From Steroidobacteraceae bacterium (GTDB taxonomy: Bacteria; Pseudomonadota; Gammaproteobacteria; Steroidobacterales; Steroidobacteraceae), in the NCBI GenBank assembly GCA_019683695.1, contig JADGHX010000003.1, positions 1-64,000 of the forward strand: a stretch of 64,000 nt of DNA. The letters are read 5' to 3'. The position numbers and the translations under genes were made by a program. Shown one piece after another: positions 44,277-54,013 of this stretch. The notes beneath the pieces are model-generated. The model saw only the letters and a list, made by a program, of their open reading frames with translations, was not told the origin of the DNA and made no database searches. Within the stretch, counting starts at the first letter, position 1, and each line of letters starts with the position of its first letter.

Positions 44277-47200
44277 TTGGCGGGCTGGCAGTTCTGGATC
44301 GATCGCGGGGGCACGTTCACGGACGTGATCGCCCGCCGGCCTGACGGTGCGCTCATCACGCACAAGCTTCTCTCGGAGAATCCGCAGCGCTACGCGGACG
44401 CCGCGCTTCAGGGCATCCGCGACCTCATGGGGCTTCAGCCCGGGGAGCCCGTGCCGGGCCATCTCATCGATGCGGTGAAAATGGGCACCACGGTCGCCAC
44501 CAATGCACTGCTCGAGCGCAAGGGGGACCGCACGCTGCTCGCCATCACGCGGGGCTTTGCGGACGCTCTGCGCATCGGGGATCAGAAGCGGCCGCGCATC
44601 TTCGACCGGCACATCGTGCTTCCCTCCCAGCTCTACGAGCGTGTCATCGAAATCGATGAGCGGGTGACTGCACGGGGCAGCGTGCTTCAGCCGCTCGATG
44701 AATCCGCGACACGACAGGCGCTTCGGGCGGCCTTCGATGACGGCATCCATTCCGTCGCCATCGTCCTGATGCATGGCTATCGATATCCGGAGCATGAGCA
44801 GCGGGTCGCCGCGATCGCACGCGAGATCGGCTTCCGGCGCGTCTCCACGAGCCACGAGACCAGCCGGCTCATGAAGCTCGTCGGGCGCGGCGACACGACA
44901 GTGGTCGACGCGTATGTGTCACCTCTCCTGCGTCGCTATGTTGATTCGGTGCGCGCCGCACTCGGGAACAACGTGCGTCTGTCCTTCATGCAGTCGAATG
45001 GCGGGCTCGCGTCCGCGAGCACGTTTCAGGGCAAGGACGCGATTCTCTCCGGGCCGGCGGGCGGAATCGTCGGCATGGCGAAAGTCGCCGCCGCGGCGAG
45101 GTTCGATCGCGTGATCGGCTTCGACATGGGCGGCACCTCGACCGACGTATCGCATTACGCAGGCGTGTACGAGCGCACGTTCGAGAGTGTCGTCGCGGGC
45201 GTGCGTCTGCGTGCGCCCATGATGAGCATCCACACCGTTGCCGCAGGCGGCGGCTCGATCTGCCGCTTCGATGGCGCCCGCTTCCGCGTGGGACCGGAGT
45301 CCGCGGGCGCGGATCCGGGCCCCGCCTGCTACCGCCGCAACGGCCCGCTCACGATCACGGACTGCAACGTGATGCTCGGGAAGCTCCAGCCCGCGTTCTT
45401 CCCCGCCGTGTTCGGCCCGGGCGGCGATGAGCCCCTCGATGCGCAGATCGTGGAGCGGAAATTCGCCGCGCTCGCCGAGGAAGTGGCGCGCGCCACGGGC
45501 ATCCAGCGCGAGCCGCGCGAGATCGCGCACGGGTTCCTCGCGATCGCGGTCGACAACGTCGCCAACGCGATCAAGCAGATCTCGATTGCGCGGGGGTACG
45601 ACGTCACCGCATACACGCTCGTCTGCTTCGGTGGCGCGGGCGGCCAGCATGCCTGCCTTGTCGCGGACGCACTCGGAATGAAGCGCGTGCTGATCCATCC
45701 GCTTGCAGGCGTTCTCTCCGCTTATGGCATCGGCCTCGCTGAGCAGCGCTTGCTCCGGCAGCGCGCCGTGGAATCGAGGCTCTCGGAAGAATCGATGCCC
45801 GTGCTGAATCGAACGCTGAAAGAGCTGGAGAGTGAAGCGCGCTCGCAGCTCGCGTCCGATGAGCAAGGGGTGCTCGCGAGCGATTCGGCCTTGGCAGAGT
45901 CGTCCGTGCGCATCGAGCGTCGCCTGCACGTGAAGTATCAAGGCACGGACACCGCCATCGAGCTGCCTCACGGCACGCTCGAGGAAATCCGGCGAGCGTT
46001 CGAAGCGGCCTATCTGCAGCGCTTCACGTTCACGATGCCGGATACGCCGCTGGTGGTGGAGTCCGTTGCGGTAGAGCTCATCGTGACGCCGCCCGAGAAC
46101 CTTGCCGCCCCGGCATCGGCCTACGCGAAAGGTCAGTCGGTACCTACTCGCGTTCCCGTCGCGAACGCGCAAGCAAATCAACGCTCCGCGCCAAGCGACA
46201 CCACACCCTCGAGCGCGCCCCCGGCGGCGATCGCCCGCGTGAATACCTTCATGGCTGGCAGAGCACACGATACGCCGGTGTTCGATCGCGCATGCCTGCA
46301 ACCTGGCGCACGTGTGCACGGCCCTGCAATCCTTTACGAAAGCACCTCCACGACCGTGGTTGAGCCCGGCTGGATCGCGACCGTCACCGCCCGAGGGGAC
46401 CTCATCCTCGAACGCACCGAGCCACTGGCGCAGCGAACGGCTATCGGCACCCAGGCAGATCCTGTCCAGCTCGAGATCTTCAACAACCTGTTCATGTCCA
46501 TCGCGGAGCAGATGGGCGTGGCGCTCCAGAGCACCGCGTACTCCGTGAACATCAAGGAACGGCTGGACTTCTCGTGCGCGCTGTTCGACGCCCACGGCGC
46601 GCTCGTCGCGAACGCGCCGCACATGCCGGTGCACCTGGGCTCCATGGGCGAGAGTGTGCGATCGATCATCGCCGCCCGCGGCGCAGGCCGGGATGGCCGG
46701 GGCATCTTGCGCGGCGACGTGTACGCGCTGAACAACCCGTACAACGGCGGCACGCATCTGCCGGACGTCACGGTCGTGATGCCGGTGTTCGCAAGCGACT
46801 CGGACACGGTGATGTTCTACGTCGCCGCTCGTGGCCATCATGCCGACATCGGCGGCGTGACACCGGGCTCCATGCCACCGGACAGCACGACGCTCGACGA
46901 AGAAGGCGTGCTGATCGACAACTTCCTGCTCGTGGAGCGTGGCACGTTTCGCGAGGAAGCCTTCCGGCGCCTGCTCACGTCGGGGCGATACCCTGTGCGC
47001 AACGTTGAGCAGAATATCGGCGACATCAAGGCACAAGTGGCGGCATGCGCGCGCGGAGCGCACGAGTTGCAACGGGTGGTGGGCGAGTATGGGCAGGATG
47101 TGGTGCTTGCCTACATGCACCATGTGCGCGAAAACGCGGCCGAATCCGTCCGGCGCATGCTCGATCGGCTCGAGAGCGGCGAGTTCACGTGCGAGTCCGA

Positions 47201-48005
47201 CGACGGGTCCGTCATCGCGGTGTCGATCCGCGTGAACGCCCGCGAGCGCCGCGCGCGCATCGACTTCACGGGCACAAGTCCTCAACAGGCGACGAACTTC
47301 AACGCGCCCTCCTCCATCACGCGCGCGGCCGTGCTCTACGTGATGCGCACACTCGTCGATGACGCGATTCCGATGAACGAAGGGTGTCTCGAGCCGATCG
47401 ACCTCGTGATCCCGCAGGGCTCGCTCCTCGCGCCGCGCCCACCCGCCGCGGTGGTGGCGGGCAACGTCGAGACGAGCCAGCTGCTCACGGACGCGCTGTT
47501 CGGCGCCACGGGCCGGCTCGCCGCCGCCCAGGGCACGATGAACAACTTCACGTTCGGGAACGAGGTCTGCCAGTACTACGAGACGGTGTGTGGCGGCTCC
47601 GGCGCAGGTCCGGGCTTCGACGGCACGGATGCCGTCCAGACGCACATGACGAACAGCCGGCTCACCGACCCCGAGGTGCTCGAATGGCGCTTCCCCGTGC
47701 TCGTCGAGGCCTTCGCCATCCGCCGAGGCTCCGGCGGACAGGGACGCTGGCGCGGGGGCGATGGCGTGATCCGGCGCATCCGTTTCCTCGAGCCCATGAC
47801 CGCGGCCATTCTCTCGAATCGCAGGCGCGTGGCGCCGTTCGGCCTCAAGGGCGGCTCACCCGCCGCGCCGGGAAAGAACTACGTGATCCGCGCGGATGGC
47901 ACACGCATCGACCTGCCCGCCAGAGCCTCCGTGCACATGCAGCCCGGCGACACGTTCGTGATCGAGACGCCGGGCGGCGGCGGGTACGGCTCGCCATCGG
48001 GTTGA
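44277..48005 (+). CDS. fused hydantoinase A/B protein, probable 5-oxoprolinase
   Basis: About 1242 residues. The track uses a TTG at 44250; I prefer the TTG at 44277 because GGAGA lies 6-7 nt upstream and the protein then begins [19 protein letters not shown], as in other 5-oxoprolinases. Hydantoinase A domains follow ([33 protein letters not shown]), then a low-complexity linker near residues 620-665, then hydantoinase B ([33 protein letters not shown]). The fused form usually hydrolyses 5-oxo-L-proline to glutamate with ATP. Hydantoins or related lactams are alternatives. It follows paaX by 48 bp; a TACACT box at 44236-44241 may be its own promoter. Confidence 0.88.
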   Translation: MAGWQFWIDRGGTFTDVIARRPDGALITHKLLSENPQRYADAALQGIRDLMGLQPGEPVPGHLIDAVKMGTTVATNALLERKGDRTLLAITRGFADALRIGDQKRPRIFDRHIVLPSQLYERVIEIDERVTARGSVLQPLDESATRQALRAAFDDGIHSVAIVLMHGYRYPEHEQRVAAIAREIGFRRVSTSHETSRLMKLVGRGDTTVVDAYVSPLLRRYVDSVRAALGNNVRLSFMQSNGGLASASTFQGKDAILSGPAGGIVGMAKVAAAARFDRVIGFDMGGTSTDVSHYAGVYERTFESVVAGVRLRAPMMSIHTVAAGGGSICRFDGARFRVGPESAGADPGPACYRRNGPLTITDCNVMLGKLQPAFFPAVFGPGGDEPLDAQIVERKFAALAEEVARATGIQREPREIAHGFLAIAVDNVANAIKQISIARGYDVTAYTLVCFGGAGGQHACLVADALGMKRVLIHPLAGVLSAYGIGLAEQRLLRQRAVESRLSEESMPVLNRTLKELESEARSQLASDEQGVLASDSALAESSVRIERRLHVKYQGTDTAIELPHGTLEEIRRAFEAAYLQRFTFTMPDTPLVVESVAVELIVTPPENLAAPASAYAKGQSVPTRVPVANAQANQRSAPSDTTPSSAPPAAIARVNTFMAGRAHDTPVFDRACLQPGARVHGPAILYESTSTTVVEPGWIATVTARGDLILERTEPLAQRTAIGTQADPVQLEIFNNLFMSIAEQMGVALQSTAYSVNIKERLDFSCALFDAHGALVANAPHMPVHLGSMGESVRSIIAARGAGRDGRGILRGDVYALNNPYNGGTHLPDVTVVMPVFASDSDTVMFYVAARGHHADIGGVTPGSMPPDSTTLDEEGVLIDNFLLVERGTFREEAFRRLLTSGRYPVRNVEQNIGDIKAQVAACARGAHELQRVVGEYGQDVVLAYMHHVRENAAESVRRMLDRLESGEFTCESDDGSVIAVSIRVNARERRARIDFTGTSPQQATNFNAPSSITRAAVLYVMRTLVDDAIPMNEGCLEPIDLVIPQGSLLAPRPPAAVVAGNVETSQLLTDALFGATGRLAAAQGTMNNFTFGNEVCQYYETVCGGSGAGPGFDGTDAVQTHMTNSRLTDPEVLEWRFPVLVEAFAIRRGSGGQGRWRGGDGVIRRIRFLEPMTAAILSNRRRVAPFGLKGGSPAAPGKNYVIRADGTRIDLPARASVHMQPGDTFVIETPGGGGYGSPSG

Positions 48006-48179
48006 TTGGAACTGCCGCGATCATTTCGCTCACGCGGACGGCGGGCCCATCGATGCGCTCCGAACGCGCTGTCCTCTCAGGCGCTTCCTGCGTCGGTCCA
48101 CACTGCCACGAGCCGCGGCGCGCGCCGCTGCAAGCAGCCTCGATGGTTTTTCGCCAGGCTCGCGTGCCGGAGTCGGCAG

Positions 48180-48210
48180 TGCGGGACCGACGGCCTGCGC
48201 CGGTCCCGCA
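48180..48210. terminator. hairpin between convergent genes
   Basis: TGCGGGACCG-N11-CGGTCCCGCA is a perfect 10-bp stem located just past the stop of the SDR gene and about 175 bp past the hydantoinase stop. There is no T-run, so it may be a GC-rich terminator serving both directions or an RNA-stabilising hairpin. Confidence 0.55.
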
Positions 48211-48220
48211 GGCCCGGCAG

Positions 48221-48976
48221 CTACGCCGACGCGACCGCGCCGCCGTCCACGTGCAGCACCGTGCCGCTGATGAACGATGCCTCGGCGCTCAGAAGGAATG
48301 CGATGGCGTTGCTGTTGTCCTCTTCGCGCCCGATTCGCCGCAGCGGAATCGTGCGCGCGCGGCGCTCGTACTCCGCGGAATCCACGTACTGAAGCGCGCC
48401 CGGCGTGGGCACGGAAGCCGGCGCCACTGCGTTCACGCGAACGTTCCGCGGACCCAGCTCCGCGGCCAGCGTATGCGTGATGGCCACGATCGCGCCCTTG
48501 ATGGAGCTGTAGATCGACGTGTTGGGATAGCCGCGATAGGCCACGGGCGAGGCCATGTTGATGATGGCGCCGCCGCGGCCCGCGTCGTAGTGCGCGAGCA
48601 GCGCCTGCGCGCCCCACACGACTGCCCCGAGGCCGATGCTCACCATCTTCTCGAACGTTTCCTGCGTGACGTCCTCGACCTTCTCATAGCGCAGGTGAGC
48701 AGCATTGTTCACCACGGCGTCGATGCGCTTGCCGACCTTGGCGAACTCCGCCGCCACCTCGAGAAACGTGGCGCGCTGGGACAGATCCCCGGGAAAGCCG
48801 TGCGCCTGCCCGCCCGCGTCACGCACGAGCCGCACCGTCTCCTCGCAGCCCGCGGCATCGATGTCGCTCACGCCGACGACGGCCCCGCAACGGGCCAGGT
48901 GCCGGGCTACCGCGCGCCCGAGCCCGCGCCCGGCGCCCGAAATGAAGATGTACTGGGACGACAGATCCGGATGCAT
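48221..48976 (-). CDS. short-chain dehydrogenase/reductase
   Basis: From the ATG at 48976, preceded by GAGG, the product has 251 residues. The NAD-binding motif is FISGAGRGLGRAVARHL, NNAAHLRY corresponds to the NNAG motif, and the catalytic Ser-Tyr-Lys are in INMASPVAYRGYPNTSIYSSIKGA. The C-terminus (GTVLHVDGGAVASA) is standard. The substrate is unknown. It follows the SnoaL-like gene by 8 bp and is likely co-transcribed with it. Confidence 0.92.
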   Translation of the reverse strand: MHPDLSSQYIFISGAGRGLGRAVARHLARCGAVVGVSDIDAAGCEETVRLVRDAGGQAHGFPGDLSQRATFLEVAAEFAKVGKRIDAVVNNAAHLRYEKVEDVTQETFEKMVSIGLGAVVWGAQALLAHYDAGRGGAIINMASPVAYRGYPNTSIYSSIKGAIVAITHTLAAELGPRNVRVNAVAPASVPTPGALQYVDSAEYERRARTIPLRRIGREEDNSNAIAFLLSAEASFISGTVLHVDGGAVASA

Positions 48977-48984
48977 GGCGAACC

Positions 48985-49398
48985 TCACACCATTCCGAAG
49001 AGCCGGGCGACGTACAGACTGTCCATGTACTCGCGGATCCTGAAGATCTTCCCGTCCTTCACCTCCACGGCCCACGCATAGCGGTTCTCGTACGGGCGCC
49101 CGTCGGCGAGCTTGCCCTCACCATGGGACTCGACCAGCACGAGCGAGCCCTTCGAGGCGATGGAGTCCACGATGGTCTTGGGATCCCCGGGCGCGAACAT
49201 GCCGCGCACCGGCGCGAGAAACTCGTCCACCACGGCCTTCTTGCCCTGATGCACGCCGGCACCGGGGATGTCCTTCACCTGCGGAATCCATGCGATGTCG
49301 TCGTGGAGCATCGCGCGTACGCGCTCGAGCTCACCCGTGCTCAGCACAGCGAAGAACTCGAGCACCAGGCGTTCGTTGTCGTTATCGGGGCGTACCAT
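48985..49398 (-). CDS. SnoaL-like/NTF2-fold protein
   Basis: The start is the ATG at 49398 with GGAG upstream, giving 137 residues. The cone-shaped NTF2 fold is suggested by NERLVLEFFAVLSTGELERVRAMLHDDIAW at the N-terminus, quoted in part, and YAWAVEVKDGKIFRIREYMDS at the C-terminus, a typical SnoaL-like ending. Members act as ketosteroid isomerases, limonene epoxide hydrolases, cyclases or ligand binders. Pairing with an SDR suggests a small two-step modification of one substrate. Confidence 0.85.
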   Translation of the reverse strand: MVRPDNDNERLVLEFFAVLSTGELERVRAMLHDDIAWIPQVKDIPGAGVHQGKKAVVDEFLAPVRGMFAPGDPKTIVDSIASKGSLVLVESHGEGKLADGRPYENRYAWAVEVKDGKIFRIREYMDSLYVARLFGMV

Positions 49399-49628
49399 TT
49401 TCGATCTCCGTTGTTCACGCGGAACATGCGCCCGGGGCGCTTGCGAATCGCGGCCCGCGCACCGCAACGCGCCGTACTCTACCCCGCCCGTGCGCACGGT
49501 TGCCGGTCCGCAGCGCCGCGCCGCACGGCTGCCCGTAGCGCGAACGGTGCCGATGCGCGCACCGCGCACGCTCGAAACCCCTCAAGGCCGATGCTAGGCT
49601 GCCGCGCCGGCAAGACTTGGGGGAACGC

Positions 49629-51179
49629 ATGGCAAACGCGGACATCGTCGTCATCGGATCGGGCCACAACGGCCTCGTCGCCGCGGCGTATCTCGCGAAA
49701 GCGGGCAAGCGCGTGGTGGTGCTGGAGCGCAATGCCTGGTTCGGCGGGGGCGTGGTCACCCGGGAGCTGACGGTGCCGGGCTTCCGGCACGACCAGCACT
49801 CGATGGCGCACATCTTCATCCAGGCCAACCCGGTGCTGGCGAACGACGAGCTCGGCCTCAAGAGCCGGTACGGCCTGCGTTACGAATTCCCCGAGCTGCC
49901 CATGATGTCGGTGTTCGAGGACGGCACCACGCTCGGCCTGTACCGCGATCGCGAGCGCACCTGCGCCGAGATCGCGAAGTTCTCGAAGAAGGATGCCGAG
50001 AGCTACCGCCAGCTTGCGGATCAGGCCGCCGCCTGGCTGCCGATGATCGTCTCGACGCTCTACAGCCCGCCCATGCCGCAGGGCGCCTCGTTCGCGATGA
50101 TGGATCAGAGCCGCGAGGGCCGGCAGATGTGGCGCATCATGCAGATGAGCACGCACGACCTGCTCTGCCGGTATTTCGAGCACGACAAGGTGCGCATGCA
50201 CTTCGCGCGTGTGGCCGGTGAGAACCTCGTTTCACCCGACGAGAAGGCCACGGGCATCGGCCCGTTCGTGTTCGTCGGGTTCCTCGAGGCGTACGGCATC
50301 GGCGTTCCCATCGGCGGCAGCGGCCGGCTCACGGATGCGCTCGTCGCCTGCATTCGCGATCATGGCGGCGAGGTGCACGCCAACGTGGACGTGGATCGCG
50401 TCATCGTGCGGCAAGGCCGTGCGCAGGGCGCGCGCACGAAGGACGGGCGCGAGTTCCTGGCGAAGGACGGAGTCATCGGCGCCATCCACCCGCACCTCAT
50501 CGGCCGCATGGTCGAAGGCGTGGACCCGCAGATCGCGCGCGATGCCGAAGCCACGGAGATTTCCCCCATCGCCTGCATCACGGTGCACGCGGCGCTCAAC
50601 GGGCCGCTGAAGTTCAAGGCGGGCGATCACGTCCGCGCGGTGATGATCGAGCTGCTGCCGAACTCGTACGAGCAGCTGCGCCGCTCGTTCGACGACATGC
50701 GCTACGGCGGCTTCTCCCAGTACCCGCTCGTCGGCCTCGGCTCGCTCACGATGTTCGACCCTTCGCGTGTGCCGCCCGGCAAGGCGACGATGCATGCGTG
50801 GGACTACGTTCCCTACGAGCGGCCGGATGGGCGGTCGTGGGATGACACCAAGCGCGAGTACGCCGAGCGCATGATCCGGCACATGGGGCGCTTCATCGAC
50901 GGGCTGCCGGAGAACATCATCCAGTACCACTGCGACAGTCCCGTGGACATGGAGCGCACCTCGCCCAGCTTCATGCGCGGGGATCTCCACGGCATCGCCA
51001 CCACCACGTACCAGACGGGCTCGCATCGACCCACGCCTGAGCTCGGGCAGATGACCGTGCCCGGCATCGAGCGGCTGTATCTCGTCGGGCCGTTCCAGCA
51101 TCCGGGCGGCGGCGTGTTCGGCGCCGGGCGGGCTGCGGCGATGAAGGCGTTCGAGGATCTGGGGCTCGATTTCCCGTGA
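49629..51179 (+). CDS. phytoene-desaturase/CrtO-like NAD(P)/FAD oxidoreductase
   Basis: I chose the ATG at 49629 because GGGGGAA lies just upstream; the track begins at a TTG four codons earlier. The 516-residue protein has the Rossmann FAD motif DIVVIGSGHNGLVAAAYLAKAGKRVVVLER, quoted in part, with GGGVVTRELTVPGFRHD, and the C-terminal PGIERLYLVGPFQHPGGGVFGAGR motif of carotenoid desaturases and retinol saturases. No other carotenoid genes are nearby, and bacterial homologues act on many substrates, so a carotenoid role is unproven. The stop overlaps the next small ORF as GTGA. Confidence 0.88.
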   Translation: MANADIVVIGSGHNGLVAAAYLAKAGKRVVVLERNAWFGGGVVTRELTVPGFRHDQHSMAHIFIQANPVLANDELGLKSRYGLRYEFPELPMMSVFEDGTTLGLYRDRERTCAEIAKFSKKDAESYRQLADQAAAWLPMIVSTLYSPPMPQGASFAMMDQSREGRQMWRIMQMSTHDLLCRYFEHDKVRMHFARVAGENLVSPDEKATGIGPFVFVGFLEAYGIGVPIGGSGRLTDALVACIRDHGGEVHANVDVDRVIVRQGRAQGARTKDGREFLAKDGVIGAIHPHLIGRMVEGVDPQIARDAEATEISPIACITVHAALNGPLKFKAGDHVRAVMIELLPNSYEQLRRSFDDMRYGGFSQYPLVGLGSLTMFDPSRVPPGKATMHAWDYVPYERPDGRSWDDTKREYAERMIRHMGRFIDGLPENIIQYHCDSPVDMERTSPSFMRGDLHGIATTTYQTGSHRPTPELGQMTVPGIERLYLVGPFQHPGGGVFGAGRAAAMKAFEDLGLDFP

Positions 51180-51382
51180 AGCTCTACGGCCCGGACAACA
51201 AGGAGCTGATGACGGTCACGGCGATCACGCGCGAGGGGAACGAGCTCGTCGTGAAGGGCAAGATCTTCGGCACCATGCCGATGACGGCCAAGCTCCGGCC
51301 CGCCGAAGCCCGCCGTGCCCTGAAACTGCTGGGGTGGAAGAACGCCTTCTTCGCGCTGTCGATGCTCTGGCGCCGAGGCTGA
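51176..51382 (+). CDS. small protein (68 aa) translationally coupled to the desaturase-like gene
   Basis: It starts at a GTG that overlaps the upstream stop by four bases. The 68 residues (MKLYGPDNKELMTVTAITREG...) predict a few short beta-strands then a basic helix and a short hydrophobic end (NAFFALSMLW). I do not recognise a family. The tight coupling and the intact reading frame argue that it is expressed with the oxidoreductase and may be a subunit or stabiliser; that is inference. Confidence 0.7.
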   Translation: MKLYGPDNKELMTVTAITREGNELVVKGKIFGTMPMTAKLRPAEARRALKLLGWKNAFFALSMLWRRG

Positions 51383-51414
51383 CGTCATTCCCGCCGGCGT
51401 GTGATGATGCGCAG

Positions 51415-51957
51415 GTGGCCCCGCTTACTCCCGAACCCGTTCTGCCCGCCCTCGACATCGCGCTGCGGCTGCTCACCGCGCTCGCCTGTGGCACGGTGAT
51501 CGGGCTCAACCGCGAGTTCCACAACAAGCCCGCGGGCTTTCGCACCTTCGGTCTCGTGAGCGTGGGCTCCGCGCTCATCGTGATCCTGATCCATCAAATG
51601 GAGCACACGGGCCCGGATGCCGTGAGCCGCGTGGTTCAGGGCGTGGTGACCGGTATCGGCTTCATCGGGGCCGGCGTGATCTTCCATCGCGGCTCGCACG
51701 TGGAAGTGCAGGGACTCACCACCGCAGCAGCCGTGTGGCTCACCGCGGGGCTCGGCATGGCGGCCGGCGCCGGGCAGATGAAGCTCGCATGGATGGGTTT
51801 CGGCATCGGGTTGCTGCTGCTGCTCGTTGGCGGCCCCATCGAGCGCCTCCTGACTCGCGCCCTTCGTCGCCTCACGGGCAAGCCCACGAGGCATGAACGC
51901 CGGGTCGGCGCGACCCCTCGCCCGCCGCACGCTCACCGGGACGAAGTGCAGCGCTAG
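51415..51957 (+). CDS. MgtC/SapB family membrane protein
   Basis: From the GTG at 51415 the product has about 180 residues; the track begins upstream inside the previous gene. The MgtC core is clear: LTALACGTVIGLNREFHNKPAGFRTF, quoted in part, and VVQGVVTGIGFIGAGVIFHRG with VQGLTTAAAVWLTAGLGMAAG, spanning four to five membrane helices. The C-terminal soluble ACT-like domain of longer MgtC proteins is absent; a short basic tail replaces it. The family is linked to magnesium limitation and membrane energetics. Its end converges with the histidine kinase end. Confidence 0.9.
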   Translation: MAPLTPEPVLPALDIALRLLTALACGTVIGLNREFHNKPAGFRTFGLVSVGSALIVILIHQMEHTGPDAVSRVVQGVVTGIGFIGAGVIFHRGSHVEVQGLTTAAAVWLTAGLGMAAGAGQMKLAWMGFGIGLLLLLVGGPIERLLTRALRRLTGKPTRHERRVGATPRPPHAHRDEVQR

Positions 51958-53936
51958 CGCGAGAGCCGCAACAGGCTGGCAATGCCCGCGACCAGCTCGC
52001 GTGCCTCCACGGGTTTCGCGATGTGCATTTGGTAACCAGCGAGCAACGAGCGCTGCCGATCCTCCGCGCGGGCATACGCAGTCACCGCAATCGCGGGCAG
52101 CGGGGTAAGGCGCGCCTGATCCATCGTGCGCACCTGCTCGATGAGCTGATAGCCATCGGTTCCCGGCATGCCGATGTCGCTGACCAGGAGATCGACTTCT
52201 TCCTGCGCCAGCATCCCGAGCGCGCTTGGCGCGCTGCCTGCCGAGAGCACGCGCGCGCCGCGATCTTCCAGGAGCCGCTTCAGCAACATGCGCGTGTCCG
52301 GCTCGTCGTCCACGACGAGGATCACCGCTCCCTCGAGGCTCGGCAGATTCATGGCATCGATCGCGTCCTGGACGGCGATCTGCGCCCGGCTGCGACCGGT
52401 GTAGTCCCTGTCCACGATGGACAGCGGCAGTGCCACGACGAACGTGGCGCCCTGGTTCTCGCCCGGACTCTTCACGCGCACCGACCCGCCGTGCAGCTCG
52501 ACGAGGTTGCGCACGATCGACAGACCGAGCCCGAGCCCGCCGAAGCGGCGCGTGGTCGAGGCGTCGGCCTGCCGGAAGCGATCGAAGACGTGCGGCAGGA
52601 ATTCGGGCTTGATGCCGATGCCGCTGTCCTCGATCACGATCTCGACGTGCGAGTTCTCGCGCTCGAGCACCACCTGGATGCTGCCGCCGGGCGGCGTGAA
52701 TTTCACGGCGTTCGTGAGCAGATTCCACAGCACCTGCTGGAGGCGGTTCGGATCGCCGCGCGTGCGCCCGATGCTCGAATCCAGCATCGCGCGCAGACGG
52801 ATGTTGCGCGCTTCGGCGGACGGCCGCACGGCCTCCATCGCCGCCTGCACCACCTCGTGCAGGTAGATGGGCTGCACCTCGAGATGCAGCTTCCCGGAGA
52901 TGATCCGGCTCATGTCGAGCAGGTCGTTGATGATCTGCGCCTGCGCGCGGGCATTGCGCTCGATCGTCTCGAGCCCGCGCTCGCGCTCACGGTCGGAGAC
53001 GGCGCGCTGGCGCAGGAGCGTGGACCAACCGAGGATCGCGTTGAGCGGTGTGCGCAGCTCGTGGGAGAGCGTCGCGAGGAACTCGTCCTTCAGTTGGCTC
53101 AGCCGCTCGGCTTCCGAGCGCGCCGCGCGCTCGGACTCGAGCAGCTTCTCGCGCTCGCTGATGTCGCGGGCGATCTTCGAGGCGCCGACGATGCGGCCGT
53201 GCTGATCGCGCACGGCCGAGACCGTCAGGGACACGCGGACCGTCTGGCCTGCCTTCGTGAGACGCGTGGTTTCGTAGTGATGGACGCGCTCGCCGCGGCT
53301 CAGGCGCGCGACAATCTCCCTTTCCTCCTTCTGCAGCTCCGGAGGAATGATCCGCAGGATCGACGAGCCGATCATCTCCTCGGCGCTGTAGCCGAACATG
53401 CGCTCGGCTGCCGAATTCCACGAGGTAACGATTCCGTCGAGCGTCTTGCTGATGATCGCGTCATCGGAGGATTCGACGATGGCCGCAAGACGCAGGCGTA
53501 CATCCTCGGCGAGCCGCCGCTCGGTGACATCGATGCCCACGCCGTACAGGCTCACGGCCTTGCCGTCAGCGTCGTAGATGGCCTGGCCCCGGGCATCCAT
53601 CCAGCGCCACTCGCCATTCTCGTGACGAACACGAAACTCGACGGAACACACCTGATGCTCGGCGATCGCGCGATCGACGGCCTCCAGGATCGGGCCGAGA
53701 TCCTCCGGATGAACACGCTCGAGGAAGGTGTCCAGCCGTCCCCGCAGCCCGCCTTCGGGCAGGCCCAGCAGCGCCTCGAATTCGCGACTCCAGCGCATCG
53801 AGTCGTCCGCGAGATTCCGCGTCCACGTGCCCATGCGCGCGGAGAGCAGCGCGAGCCTCAGGAACGAGTCGTCCTCGCCTGGCTCGATTCGGGGCGGGAC
53901 CACTGCGGCCGCGCTTGGGGGACGGTCGTTGTTCAT
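51954..53936 (-). CDS. PAS-containing hybrid histidine kinase with C-terminal receiver
   Basis: The product from the ATG at 53936 is 660 residues. Two PAS/PAC units occupy about residues 25-260 (VEFRVRHENGEWRWMDARGQAIY; IVTSWNSAAERMFGYSAEEMIG). The HisKA phosphoacceptor is in LATLSHELRTPLNAILGW near 300, and HATPase_c boxes are QVLWNLLTNAVKFTPPGG, DSGIGIKPEFLPHVF and GGLGLGLSIVRNL. The receiver domain has VVDDEPD, the phospho-Asp in LLVSDIGMPGTDGYQL, and IAKPV. There is no transmembrane segment, so it is a cytosolic sensor. It is divergent from the DegP-type protease across 77 bp. Confidence 0.94.
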   Translation of the reverse strand: MNNDRPPSAAAVVPPRIEPGEDDSFLRLALLSARMGTWTRNLADDSMRWSREFEALLGLPEGGLRGRLDTFLERVHPEDLGPILEAVDRAIAEHQVCSVEFRVRHENGEWRWMDARGQAIYDADGKAVSLYGVGIDVTERRLAEDVRLRLAAIVESSDDAIISKTLDGIVTSWNSAAERMFGYSAEEMIGSSILRIIPPELQKEEREIVARLSRGERVHHYETTRLTKAGQTVRVSLTVSAVRDQHGRIVGASKIARDISEREKLLESERAARSEAERLSQLKDEFLATLSHELRTPLNAILGWSTLLRQRAVSDRERERGLETIERNARAQAQIINDLLDMSRIISGKLHLEVQPIYLHEVVQAAMEAVRPSAEARNIRLRAMLDSSIGRTRGDPNRLQQVLWNLLTNAVKFTPPGGSIQVVLERENSHVEIVIEDSGIGIKPEFLPHVFDRFRQADASTTRRFGGLGLGLSIVRNLVELHGGSVRVKSPGENQGATFVVALPLSIVDRDYTGRSRAQIAVQDAIDAMNLPSLEGAVILVVDDEPDTRMLLKRLLEDRGARVLSAGSAPSALGMLAQEEVDLLVSDIGMPGTDGYQLIEQVRTMDQARLTPLPAIAVTAYARAEDRQRSLLAGYQMHIAKPVEARELVAGIASLLRLSR

Positions 53937-54013
53937 CGGGCGCGTACTATAAGGTAGGCACGGCGGATGCTCAGGTTCCTCAGCCCCGACAACCCGGGGT
54001 TCCGGAGTTTGTG

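Noticed and set aside
42591-44855. 754-codon minus-strand ORF spanning paaA, paaX and the hydantoinase start
   Set aside because: It crosses three real genes in the wrong frame or strand and has no ribosome site or domain.
44919-47645. 908-codon minus-strand ORF opposite the hydantoinase gene
   Set aside because: Antisense shadow of an intact 1242-residue protein with clear conserved motifs; composition is His/Arg/Ala-rich.
52023-53957. 644-codon plus-strand ORF opposite the hybrid histidine kinase
   Set aside because: Antisense shadow; the kinase on the other strand has every expected box.
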